Positions 1 to 11,793 of a stretch of 64,000 nt of DNA are shown here, one piece after another. Numbering within the stretch: position 1 is the first letter of the stretch; every line of letters starts with the position of its first letter. The notes below the pieces were generated by a model, which was not told where the DNA came from, did no database searches, and worked only from the letters and a program-made list of their open reading frames with translations. A program made the translations under genes and the position numbers. The stretch comes from Dimorphilus gyrociliatus (taxonomy: Eukaryota; Annelida; Polychaeta; Dinophilidae), in contig CAJFCJ010000004.1 of the NCBI GenBank assembly GCA_904063045.1, positions 1,915,713 to 1,979,712 of the forward strand. The letters run 5' to 3'.

Positions 1-61
1 TATTAAATGTTTATAATTGAAATAAGTAATTTATAGTTGAAATAAGGAAATTTCATTGCAG

Positions 62-1015
62 AGTTACAGCTTAAAACTTGGCTATATATTAACAATTGCA
101 CCGAGAGAGGAGACTGTATTGGATTTTATCAGATTGATATGGGATCAAAATGTTACATGTATAGTTAAATGCCATAATGAAACTATTGAAGTTAGATGAT
201 AAAAAAAACAATAACAATACTCTCTGTTCTATTTATTTCACTTTTTCTTTTTTGAACGAAAAAAACAGTCTGAAGTTGAGATTTGGTCGAATTTATCGTT
301 AGTTGAACCATTTATTGTTAAAATAAAACGTGAAAAGGTAGTTGACAAATTACTGATAAGAGATTTAGAAGTTTCATGGTCTGATATGGTTAGTATTTTA
401 TTTTTTTTTATATAAAAACTATTATATGATTATTAATAGCAATAATCCTCCTAAACTAATAGGTTAGACAGGTGAGACATGTACAATTTTTATGTTGGAA
501 TAAAGATGCAACTACACCTGGACTGGATGATCTTACAAATGTGACAAAAGAAGTAAAAATATTTCAACAGGGTTTATATGAAAGTAGAGTGGTTGTTTAT
601 TGTTCGTAAGTAATCTTCACAAATAATGAAAAGAACTTGTAGGTCGAGTCGGGCAATAAAGCTACAATTTTTTGTTATAGTGACGGCGTCAAAAGAAGTG
701 CTACTTTTTGTATACTAAACGCAGTATTAGAAAGAATCGACCTTGACAGAGAGGTTAATATCTTTCAAGCTTCTCGTCAAGTAGCTGAGTTAAGACCACA
801 GGTTATCTCAACCTTAGTAAGTAGTATACTGTGTAGAGAAAATGTTGCTTGTTATTCATTACTAACAATCAATATAACATATATACTATACATACTGTAT
901 ATACACTTGTATATGTAATCTTTCTATAATTTATTTGAAGGAAAGCTACAAGGATCTTTATAAGTTGATTTCTAAGTATCTACAAGCTCACAGTGATTAT
1001 GCTAATTATGAATAG
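62..1015 (+). CDS. receptor-type protein tyrosine phosphatase, C-terminal (D2-like) domain, 5' partial
   Basis: The gene enters from the left edge and ends at the TAG at 1013-1015. Five exons are visible, beginning near 62, 271, 473, 682 and 943, separated by short GT-AG introns. The translation carries PTP landmarks in order: ETVLDFIRLIWDQNV (the ETVxDFWRMIW block), VRHVQFLCW at the WPD-loop position, YCSDGVKRS at the P-loop position and a C-terminal helix ending HSDYANYE. The Cys-x5-Arg spacing is kept, but the usual His before the Cys is Tyr and the WPD loop reads WNKD. This fits the membrane-distal, weakly active or inactive D2 domain of a receptor PTP. The ectodomain and D1 would lie outside the window. 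No KNRY recognition loop is visible because the 5' part is missing. Confidence 0.85.
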
Positions 1016-1536
1016 ACTTTCATGTGAACGCCCTATATCATATATTCATTCTCTTCGCTATTTACCTATACATCTATTTATTAGTCTCTTATTTCTATTC
1101 TTACGCTTTCTTACATATTAGCTGTCTTTATCTCTTTTATGAAAAGAGAAATATAGGCAAATTAGCGTTAATAATAAAAACAATACATTAATAACGTTTA
1201 ATGAGAATAAATGGGTCCGTATCGAAATAAAGCTATTTTGCAAAGTTTATCTATACTGTATATAAACCGTCTATGTACAGTATATACACTCTATGTGTAT
1301 ATTAGAATACATATACACCTTAGTAAAATAGTATTTAAAAGATTTTTATTCATTATTTCCAGGTAATTTTTATACTTTTGTACAACGAGATATAACTATT
1401 TTATTCGTAATCATCATGATACGACGAAAATAAAGGTGGCGCTAAATCTTTTAATATGCTATTTATATCATTAAAAAACTCCAGTTAAAGGCCAATTTTA
1501 TTATCGTCGAGGTTCACTTTCAAGAGTATTTTCGAA
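1016..1536. other. intergenic, AT-rich
   Basis: No coding signal is seen. The stretch holds TATACTGTATA/TACAGTATATA palindromic tracts near 1245-1290 and a CTCF-like core at 1434-1443, about 95 bp upstream of the next start codon. Confidence 0.6.
1434..1443 (+). promoter_or_regulatory. CTCF-like core AGGTGGCGCT
   Basis: AGGTGGCGCT resembles the core of insect CTCF sites and sits between two same-strand genes. It is one of several related cores in the window. Binding is inferred only. Confidence 0.3.
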
Positions 1537-3538
1537 ATGAGTGGATCTAAGGAAAAATGCAATGATCGCAATGGTAACTCCAATGGAAATGGTTAGTTGT
1601 TTATGAAATAATTGGTTTCCTTTCACTCAAGATTATATACATGTTTTAAGCATGCTGTCGGGGTCCAGGATTTGAGACACCTTTGGACGCTATGAAGGGT
1701 CCTAGAGAAAAATTGATATACCTTCCATGTATATCAACAGATAGTGAAAAAGCAGACTATTTGGCAACTGTGAACGTTGATCCCGAATCAAAAGATTACT
1801 CTAAGGTTAACAATTTTCTTAGAATTTTCTTTATTCATAGTTTTTTGTATACTGTCGCCACAATAGGTTATACATAGGCTTAAGATGAGCAATTTGGGAG
1901 ATGAGCTTCATCATTCCGGATGGAATGCTTGCTCTAGCTGTTATAACGACAGTTCCAAGTCTCGTTCAAAACTAATTCTACCTGCACTCGGTTCATCTAG
2001 AGTCTATGTCATAGAGACTGCTAAAAATCCTACTGCACCAACTATTCATAAGGTATCACATCCTTTCATAAATTACTGCAGAGCTTGTATTGATAATTAG
2101 AAAAGGTAATTAAAGTCTTAATAATTAGGTCGTTGATAACAAAGACATATTTGAAAAATGTGACTTGGGTACACCCCATACCTCTCATTGCCTAGCAAAT
2201 GGACAAATAATGATTAGTGCTATGGGCGATTCCAAAGGAAAAGCGAAAGGAGGTTTTCTACTCTTAGACGGAGAAGACTTTTCCGTAGTTGGTAATTGGG
2301 AAAAAAAGGCTGCCCCATTCGGCTATGACTTTTGGTATCAGCCCAGACATAATGTAATGATAAGCACCGAATGGGGAGCTCCTAATGCGTTCAAAAAAGG
2401 CTTTAATCCGGCTCAGGTGGAAACTGGTAAAAATGTCTATTATGTTTATCAATAAATCACTCAAGTATATTTTTGCTCTTGTTACACAACAGAATATGGA
2501 CACCATCTAAATGTTTGGAATTGGTCTGAACACGAATTAATACAGAGAATTGATCTCGGTATATTAGGGGGCCTTATTCCTTTAGAATTGCGATTTTTGC
2601 ATAACCCTGAGGCGACTGAGGGCTTTGTGGGTTGTGCTTTGACTTCAAACATATTTAGATTCTTTAAGAACCAAGTAATAAAGAAGTTACTTATTACTAT
2701 TTCCTTAAATAGGTTTGAGAGAATAATACTTTTTCATTTTATTTTTCATTTTGAAATAACAAGGACGGTAAATGGTCAGCTGAAGAAGTTGTCAAAGTGC
2801 AAAATATTAAAGTAGGTCAACCAAGCTGTTCTGATTTCAATAAAAAGAAACCAAATATTTAATACTTTTATTTACATTTTTTAGGTTGAAAACTGGGCTC
2901 TCCCAGAGATGCCGGGATTGATTACTGACATTATATTATCGCTTGATGATAGATATCTCTATTTGAGTAATTGGCTTCAAGGAGATATTCGTCAATATGA
3001 CATTACCGACACACGAAACCCTAAATTAGCTGGGCAAATATTCTTGGGAGGTTCCGCTTGCAGTGGAGGCAAAGTAAAGGTTTTAAGCGAGGAATTTCAA
3101 GTAAATTATATAATTGACACGAATTCTAACATAATTAATATATCTTTCATATTCTATAGCCACCAGAGGAATTAATGGTAGGAGGAAAGCGTGTTCACGG
3201 TGGCCCGCAAATGATTCAATTAAGCTTAGACGGAAAGAGACTTTATGTAACAACTTCATTATTTAGTCCATGGGATAGTCAATTTTATCCTGACATGATG
3301 AAGTAAGTTCTAAAAACTATAAAAGTAAAATAAGTTAATAAATTTACTTAAAACAATGTCTTTTCCCTAAATTAGAAATGGCTCTTACATGTTACAAGTT
3401 GACGTAGACACTGAAAAAGGGGGTCTTAAATTAAATGAGAAATTCTCTATTGACTTCGGTAAAGAACCTGATGGACCTGTTTTAGCTCATGAAATGCGTT
3501 ACCCAGGGGGAGATTGTACTTCAGATATTTGGCTATAA
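1537..3538 (+). CDS. SELENBP1: selenium-binding protein / methanethiol oxidase
   Basis: Ortholog of SELENBP1, a cytosolic methanethiol oxidase that converts methanethiol to hydrogen sulfide, hydrogen peroxide and formaldehyde. The start is ATG at 1537, giving a short Ser/Asn-rich leader; the stop is TAA at 3536-3538. Family blocks appear in order: [22 protein letters not shown] (keeps the Cys implicated in selenium binding), [101 protein letters not shown], and [16 protein letters not shown] at the C-terminus. His residues thought to bind metal (HHSGW, HTSHC, PRHNV) are kept. About ten exons are joined by introns of roughly 60-100 bp. The protein looks full length and intact. Confidence 0.96.
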
Positions 3539-3702
3539 TTTATGAAATTTGGATGAAGAAAGAAAAGCATATTTAACATTATTTTAACAGATTGAGATGA
3601 ACATTTTAAGCGACCATATATAACAAATTAATAATGGCCATAACAATTATTCACTTTAAAAATTATAAAGAAAAAAATGAAATTTTTATTCAGGGTGATG
3701 TT

Positions 3703-5076
3703 TTAGCAAATGAATATCCAAAATACAACAAGGAGCCCTACAAGTGGGGCAAGGGCATTTGGAAGACAGCCAAGTGTCAGTTCTAGACTGATCTTGCCTA
3801 GATGCCCACCATTTACCCATACAATCCAAACACCACATAGGCCTGAATAAATATATAAATAGATTGCATTAAAATGTGAAAACAGAGAGAAAGGTATAGC
3901 TGTTAATAATTTACCTGCAAAAGCATTGGGCGCAATTATCCGCATCATCGCAAGCTTTTAATATTTTAATATTAGCTCGACTTCTCATGCATCCAAGACA
4001 TTGATCCACCTCAATGTTATTGGGAACTTCGTATTTATCATGACTCAAAATCTGATATAAGAAATATGAATGTAAAGTACGAATGCTATGTGAATACCAT
4101 ATTATATATTTTATTAGAACAATAAGAAAGAAAGCTTACTTCTTGTCTAAATGTACTTAAAAATCTATCGCTTATGGTTTGGTGAATTACAACATTCTGC
4201 GTCATTCTTACTGGCTTTTGTAATTTATCATTCAAGTCTTTATAATCAGTAGATTTCAAATGTAGCTTGAAACTTTTTAAATTAGAATTAGAAGGCTTAA
4301 CATCGATGATTAACAATTGTAATTCTCTAAGGCTATCTATTCCCATAGAATGTATTTGTGATTCTGTTAGAGTTAAATTGATATCGTTTTGATGGGCAAT
4401 ATCAAGGTTATATGTAGACGTTTTCATGACCCATGAGTCTGTGACAATTACCCGTCTACCAGGTATTCTTGGACCACATGTGAATTTGTCAATTCGTCGG
4501 AATTCAACGTTTACAGATGACGCAACAGATTTCCAATCTCTAGTTTCTGATAAAAACCTAAAATTTTCAAAAGTGCTGATTTAACTATCATTCGTTCTGC
4601 TCTTCATAAATATAAGTATACCTTAATTTCTTGGCAACAGGGTGATTTTCAAACTCATTACTATGCCAGTAACGAACTAGAATAAGTACCAAAATTAATA
4701 ATGATAGAGAGAACATTAAATAAATTTTCCAATACAAATGCATCTCCCAGGGTTTATGCAGCAATTTGAAGGGATTAATCCAAGCCATCATTAAATAATA
4801 GATAAGTGGAACGGAACTGTGGCATACTAGAGTTATACTTATTCTTTTCATGTGATAATTGATAAAATTTATGGTTTCACTTCCCAGAAATCTATCGAGG
4901 ATATTTTGTATAGTTAAACCGGCTGCAACAAACTCTTCAGGAGGAGCGATAATGCAGAAAGATATTAAGCAAAAGACTATAGTGAATACCATATCGTAAC
5001 TACTCATCCCATCATCGCGTTCCATTACTATTTCAAAGCCATCTCCCTCTGGATAATCAAAGTCCATCGTAAACAA
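3703..5076 (-). CDS. TMEM129: TMEM129, ER membrane RING-type E3 ubiquitin ligase
   Basis: TMEM129 is an ER-resident E3 ligase with an atypical RING that acts in ER-associated degradation. The N-terminal exon (4588-5076) encodes an acidic leader and three hydrophobic segments, with the family signature PEEFVAAGLTIQNIL and a conserved FLGSETINFINYH stretch. The middle exon holds RRIDKFTCG, VTDSWVMK and LTLTESQ, then VVIHQTISDRFLSTF. The last two exons (about 3910-4050 and 3703-3840) give a Cys-rich RING with CLGCMRSR, CAQCFCRPMWCLDCMGKW, KCPCPTCRA and CCILD before TAA at 3703-3705. All expected Cys pairs are visible. Alternative starts lie at 5076 and 5067. It shares the minus strand with RAPGEF1, whose 3' end is about 550 bp upstream. 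Confidence 0.96.
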
Positions 5077-5621
5077 TATAGATTTTGACTACATTTAATA
5101 ACAAGTGATAATCTAATTTCCGAAAGGCAGGTTTTCCGAAATTTGGACAATGGCACTCACGCTACATACCGATTAGACCGATAATGTGAAAATTAATCAT
5201 AAAATTACATTAATATCAAATAAGATATGCAGTTGAAGATAATACAAGATATCCATAGCATACATAGTATATTGTATATAGTATATGGTATGTCTAAAAT
5301 TAAATTCTTAATTGGTATTATTGTATCTTTTTTAATATAGTAGAAGTAGTTTATTTCATAAAAAAAGTAACAATAGAGCCACTAGAGTATTTTCTATTTT
5401 TTAAATATTTATTATCGAATTTGCAATTCAAACAATTGAAAATTTAGTATTTTCATGCAGTTCAGCCCCACTTAATTGAACACAAATGGGATGACTTTGT
5501 TCTACGAACATAACTTTTAGAGATTGGAACATTTACAATGTTTAGAATACTGTGAATAAACAACGAATATAAACATTAACAATTTTTGGGTAGTTTTTAC
5601 TCTAAGAAAAGGAAACAATTA
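5077..5621. other. intergenic between TMEM129 and RAPGEF1
   Basis: No gene is seen in this 545 bp. The sequence is AT-rich with a TATAGTATATGGTATG tract near 5275. It should contain the TMEM129 promoter and the RAPGEF1 3' UTR, both on the minus strand. Confidence 0.5.
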
Positions 5622-8600
5622 TCAGTTTTTCTTCTTTATAAAAGTAGACATTTTATAAAGTTGTTCTTCGCTGTAACTATCTTCGAAATTATTAAAGAAT
5701 GCCACAATTTCCTTCTTCTCTTTGAAATTATACTTGCTATTTGAAAATAAAAGACAATAGTTCAATGGATAATCAATAGAATGCAATAAAAAATAACCTC
5801 TTTTGAAATCTTCTTAAATTGTCAAGCGTATTAAATTCCATTTGTCTTTTAGAGAAATTAACAACCTTTTTCCCAGATACATCAAGATAATCTGGATTCA
5901 CTTCGTTTATAGATGTTAAATCTTTTATGACTAGAGCTCTTTGGAAGGAAAATTAATTAAGGTTTAATCGGTTCAAGCACACAAGCTAACACTTACAACT
6001 GAGGAACGCAAGGTGCCTGAGTTTCTAGTAAAACTTGTCGGTAAGTTCTAAAAGATGCACTCGAGTCGAAAAGTTGATGAAATTCTTTCATATCCTATTT
6101 TGAAACAAAGCGATAAGGGATTATTTAGAATGGCAATTAATAATAATAATAATGATAATATTAATCGTACAAAATAAATAGAGACATTAGATAAGGATTA
6201 TATGATTAACAGATTATATAAAAATAAGTAAGTCACATCAAACCTCTAATGTTTGTTTAGGCCATTCTAAACGACTAATAACGTTGGCATTTAATGCCGA
6301 ATAGATAGCCATACAGCCGTTGAAATTGTTCAATCTTCTTAAATGTTTCAAAACCTTAATAAATTTGTAATAACATTTCTCTCTCTCCTTTGTATCATGC
6401 ACATCCACAATTCTAGAACGACACCAATAGCTTATATTGTTGAATGTATGAACGCATTTCATTAATGTTACAAAATTCTCTTCCTGATCCTCTTTATTGT
6501 GTCTTGACCAAAGTAATACTTCAGCTAGTTCAATTTTGTTGAAAATGTCAGAATCGATAAGCGTCATTTGTTCTGCAATATCTACAGCTTTAAATTGAGT
6601 AATTTTATGGTTGTATTCTCTGTAATAATAGCACAAAAGAGTTTTTATGGATTTATAAAGAAGAGAAAAAAGTATTGACAAAAATTAACCTGACATTCTT
6701 TTTCAATAGACTTTTAGCCAGCGCTAATTTTTTTTCTTTAGTAGCTCTTGCTTTATTTAACAATTGCTTTCTAAAAACTCTGCCAAGTGATAAATCTCCA
6801 TCGCTAATAATCGTATGCACAACATTCATTAATTGTATAAATAAGTTTTCATCCAATTCCGTCATACTGTCAAAAGTAACGTAATAATAGTAACAATAAC
6901 AATAACATTAATAGTAACTAATAATAAGATGGTCAAATTTTACAATGATCAATCTGTAAAATTTGTCATTCGATTGTTCATAAAACTAATAAAACTGTTA
7001 ATAAAGTTATCATGTTTCCGATAAAGTAAAGATAACTTTACTAAATTAATGTTTTAATTACAAAAGAGAATCGTTTTGCTATATTCTAACAACAATACCT
7101 AAACTGTTGGTAAAAATTTTTTTACCTTAGTTCATCTAAAACTCTAATAATAAAGGAAAAAACATTTCTAGATAGTTTCTTCCAATCGTCCATATGACTA
7201 AATTTCTTATATCGACTTATCAATTTATCTATAAGATCTTCCGTTGAGGCAAATGTTCGATAAGTAGTTAAGAAGGCTTCTTGATACATAAAATCTAGAA
7301 AGAAAGTGAAACCAGTATAGTTCAGATTGATTTTTTAAAGTAGAGTATATTAAGGTATTACCTTTATTTCCAGACGTTGTAGCATAGGTCAGCAAAGCCT
7401 CGACGGAACCCCCTTTAATTTCACAACCTTCTTTCGATTCCTTAATTGGTGAAGGTGTTAGATGATGACTCTTTGATAGTGGAAATTAAAGTATAATTAT
7501 ACCTTTTTCTTAAAAATCAATTCATCTAAAATAATTTGGGCATCATCAGGATATAAATTGGAAACTAAATCAGCAGAATTCTTTTTATATTGATCTTCCA
7601 TTTTCTCTTTCCTAAAAGGAAGTAAAAGCGTTGCAAGTTAAATAATTAGACATAATAATTTCCTATACGGAAATAATAATCCAATAAAATCAATATATAC
7701 TCTATTTGAACTGTTACAGCAGGAGTCTCTTGAACATCTTCGGAGCTATCTTCCTCCGATTCATCGCTTATTTTACTCTCTTGTACGAAAGTTCTTCTGT
7801 CAGAACTCCTCTTTCGTTCCTCCCTTAGACACGTCATCTGACTGATTGTCTTAGACTTTATCGGTAAAAAGCTATCAGTATTGGGCTGTATTAGCGATAA
7901 ATAGATACGCGTTGAGTGCATATTATTAGCCAATATAAGAAATTATTATCTATACTAACTGAATGAACGAGCATTTGATGTTCGTACCAGTTTTGCTTGT
8001 AGTAGTTAACAGCATGAACTGAGTGTCTTGCAAGTTCATGATTTTGTGGAAGAGTATAAGAGCCGAACGCATTTAGGTACGCTTGAACTGTTGAGAAAAT
8101 TTGCCAATTAACTAAAAATTCATCATCAATATAAACATTTTTAGCGCCATCTAAAGGTGCATTAAGAAAAAAAATGAAAGTGACGAAATTAATTAAGGCA
8201 ATGTAAAAATTGAGCTAATATATTTTCACAAATAGGCCGCTCAATCATTCCATTAAAAGCAAAATGAAAGTCTGTCGTAAAGGTAAGAAAAGAGAGCTAT
8301 GTCATCTTAGATTCTTTAGAAAAATTACGTTGAATAAACATAAAAACGTACTGGCATGTTTAGGAGGAAGGGGAGGAATTAAATCAGCCGAGGTCTTTTC
8401 CCTTAATTTCATATTATCATAATGAGACTCTTCTTGGCTTTTTCCTTTTTTCGGTGGCAGAGGCGGCGGGGTACTCTCAGATGAGTTCCCATCAATACTC
8501 GGCAGATTATCATAGTACGACAACCTTCGGGGTTCTGTCCTATAGGCGGACTCTATGCTTTTGGCGGGAGAGTGATCATCCAGAGCTTTTGGGGTTTTGA

Positions 8601-9915
8601 GTTTTTCCGGAAGAGGTGGAGGAATGTCAGTATTATTATGCAGATTTAGAGCTGATGGAACTGGTAAAGGGTTTAAGTCGATTTCGTTCAGTGAGCGCCG
8701 TCTCGTTGCACTATAAGAATAAAAAAACTCATTTAAATAAAGGTTCACTTATTTGTGTATTAAGTAGAGTATATAAGGTATAAAAGAATTGCTTAGACAT
8801 AATGTATTAAGGTTTTTTATAATGGTATATAAAATATTGAAAAAACCTGTCAGAGGAAGTTTTTCTTAGCTGTCTTGTTGGCACTTCCATACTATTCGAT
8901 AAACCATATAGGTAATCATTTATTTGTACTTCAAGTTTCTATGAAATTTATGAATACACATATTGAAAAAATGTTGTATTTTTATATTAAATTTATCATA
9001 TTGTATATCACAGATTTATGTCTTTTTCATACCTCCATTCGCTCCTTTAAGGTCATGCACAAATTCCCTATTGTCTGATAATCCTCTCCTCTAGATCCCA
9101 AAAATCCTACAAAGTCACTTATTCGTAGGATAGTCGCTATCTCAGTGTTACAGTTAATTAACTGTTTTTGGATCTCAGAAGGTTTAGGTTCGATTAGGAC
9201 GGATTTTATCCGAGTAGAATATTCCATAAAATGGTCCAGTAGTAGATCAGAGCATTGTCGTAATTGGTCCAAAGATTCTAGGTTTAACACTTTCTGTAGA
9301 TAAACCAAGTCGGAAAAAATATCTTCACCGGCTTCTTTGATCTTTGCCGAAGCCTGTTTTTCAAGAGGCATAGAAAAATAGTAAGTGTTATATAAACAAA
9401 TCTTATTGAGATGATACGAATTGCAAGAAGGAGTGAAATGGATAAATACAATATTTTACTATTTAAATGGATAAAAAAGAAATGGATTTCAATCTAATTT
9501 TAATTGACTACGCCCTTACTTGTATTTTTCTCTTTTATTTATTTAGGTATAGAAATCGAATTGGGGCATTATTTTAATAGATTTTTAATATATATTTATA
9601 TAGTATATATAAATAATATATATATATATTAAATGCCCTATTTGGTCTTATCGAAATCAAACAATTATCTCAATTATTCTGATTATTTATCAATAGAATT
9701 ATCTATATTAAAAAATATAAACAAAAATAAACCTCTCCAATTAGCCGGTCTGCCTCATTGGCATAATCGTTATAATTTATAAATGGCTTATAATTATCTA
9801 TAGCTAAACGTATTCTTCCGTGCTCGTCTTCAACTTGCGGAATGTATGGAGATCTCGTTGATGATCTTCTTAACGAGCCGTTCCTTTTTAAATGTTTTTT
9901 ATTCCACTCGTACAT
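5622..9915 (-). CDS. RAPGEF1: RAPGEF1 / C3G guanine nucleotide exchange factor
   Basis: C3G activates Rap1 downstream of Crk adaptors and receptor tyrosine kinases. Exons read on the minus strand give: a basic Ser-rich N-terminus from ATG 9915; a helical N-terminal domain (9033-9353); a central region with Crk-SH3-type proline motifs (IPPPLPEK, TPPPLPPKK, IPPLPPK; about 8350-8714); a Ser/acidic segment (7700-7875); the REM domain (GGSVEALLTYAT, YQEAFLTTYRTF, FSFIIRVLDEL; 7130-7460); and the CDC25 catalytic domain (DIAEQMTLID, VLLWSRHNK, FNNISYWCRS, LRRLNNFNGCMAIYSALN, SRLEWPKQT; 6238-6600). The end includes VVNFSKRQMEFNTLDNLRRFQ and stops at 5622-5624. Joins checked between 8714 and 7500 keep phase. 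The exon near 8850 requires acceptor CAAGACAG to stay in frame. Exons at 10150-11793 might be additional 5' exons. Confidence 0.95.
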
Positions 9916-10149
9916 ATCTAATCGGTAATCGAATTATCATTCACATTAGTTGGGTCAATAGCTAGATTCGTCGGATGTAGATACTGCCCAGGCCAAAGAG
10001 ATATACAGTTTTATTCGACTGCTAATGAAGCAGTATGAATAGTATGAGGAATATTGTACTGCGGGGGGCGAATTTATCGAGGGGACAGGCCATAGTTGTT
10101 AAATTCTTATTTCCTTCTCTATGTGTCTACTTTTCTTTTTTACACTCGA

Positions 10150-11793
10150 TTAATTTGACCGATAGTCATTAAAGATACCTAAAATAATTAATAAACCAAT
10201 TTCTATGTGACTAGAATATTTGAAAAAAATGTCTCCTAAAGAACCCGCTCTGGTTCCGCCAGCACACACATGCTCACAATCCGAAGTTTGAGCCTACAAA
10301 TGTAAATAAAACTAAGACAAAAAGGCAGTTTGGCAAATAATGAAATCGACAACGCTATACGGAAGAATAGAACTTTTGAACTTACACATTTTGTTGGACT
10401 ATTCTGCTTCTTTAAACTTCGACCTTCGTTGAAGCTGTTACCTCTTTGTAGAGATCTTGGCTTTGATCTATGGTGAAGGATGACTTATTTAACAATGTAC
10501 ACAAATATATAGAGGGACACCGAAAACTGATTTATTAACAAATATGCGAATTATAAGACTATAATGTATATATTAATATATACAGTACACAGTATATATA
10601 TACTATATATATATACTAATATATATATATATATGTATAAGAAATAGAAATCCTTCTGGAAGCGTACACGGTGTATATAGCGAACTATGTAAATTTTATA
10701 GTTTGCGAAGCATATTATGGTTTTAATATATATATATATATATATATATTTTAAATATTTAATCATTCATTACCTTCAGCTTCCTTATAAAAACAATATT
10801 CATTTATAAGGATGACAAAGGTTGACCCAGAAGGGAATTTTAATAGATTTTTTTTACTACTTAATTACGCTACGGCCAAATTTGGTTCTATCGTTATTAG
10901 TCGTTTGATGGCTGATTAGAGAGACTTTGCAGCTTTTATTAAATATTCCATTTTTACTTTGATGGGAAAGATGCTGTAAAGTTAACAGTCTCTCTTCAAC
11001 AATCCTTTCATGGAATATGATAACGAGTTAGTAGATCATATACTAGATATAGTATGTCAATTATGGGTTTTAAATATTTTCTTTTTATTTGTCACTAAAG
11101 ATAAAAGATTGAAAAATTGAAATAAAAGAACAGTTTCGATTGGATGAATGAAAGGAAAAATAAGAGAAAAATATTTTTCGCAGAGAGTTTGTAAACAGGT
11201 GGCGTCGTAATTCGAGTTGAAGAAAGTCTCTGTGGCTGTTTTTGTTCTCGACGAATTTTTTTATACGAAAATTTCAATCGATTTCTTGTTTTTTACTATT
11301 ATTTTCATAAATTTCCCGTAAATTACACCTATATTTCATCGGTTAAGCACTAAAATGGTGAATTAAAAAGGCAAAAATGAAAAAACCCTGCCATAATTCA
11401 AAGCAAACGTCAAACATGGAAAAAACCTTATTTGAAAGTACGTCTTACATAATGCATGAAGAGATAGAAAATAAAGCGGATATAAACAAACCCTGCAGAA
11501 AATTTTGGACTTCTTGTTGGTGAAGGAGATCTTTGAGTAGAAGACGTTCTTCTTCTAATTCTCGCCCTAATATCATCTCTAAAAGATATGGCTTTCCGTA
11601 AGACTCTAGCTCCTGGTCCAATAATCCGACCTTGCTCTAAAAAATATGCATTTGTAAGAAACAAAGTATATTATATTGAAAAAGAATAAATCAATAAGAG
11701 AGAATTTTTCTTAATTTTTTTATTATATCTTACTAGGTTGCAATTCTTTCCTCATTGATTCGGCGGGTCCACTTGTTTTCCTTTGTGAAGTAT
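10150..11793 (-). CDS. unidentified basic Ser/Arg-rich protein (possibly 5' exons of RAPGEF1)
   Basis: Four minus-strand exons at 11734-11793, 11492-11636, 10386-10467 and 10150-10293 have clear acceptors (CTTATAG, TTTTTTAG, CACCATAG, TTTGTAG) and donors (GTAAGA, GTTTGT, GTAAGT). All joins keep one frame to a stop at 10150-10152. Starting from the ATG at 11753-11755 the product is 130 residues; upstream exons are possible because the first exon has an acceptor. The protein is basic and phosphosite-like: GRIIGPGARVLRKAISFRDD, RARIRRRTSSTQRSPSPTRS, RGNSFNEGRSLKKQNSPTK. The final exon ends in a hydrophobic stretch that may be read-through intron: an alternative weak donor after GGTRA would join in phase to the exon holding RAPGEF1 ATG 9915. 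I do not recognise the family. Confidence 0.5.

Noticed and set aside
10551-10766. 71-codon minus-strand frame rich in Ile and Tyr
   Set aside because: It is a translation of TA-rich repeats.
11095-11277. Possible extra exon (KKIRREQKQPQRLSSTRI) between exons of the 10.1-11.8 kb gene
   Set aside because: The flanking exons already join in phase without it, and I see no clear acceptor-donor pair keeping the frame.
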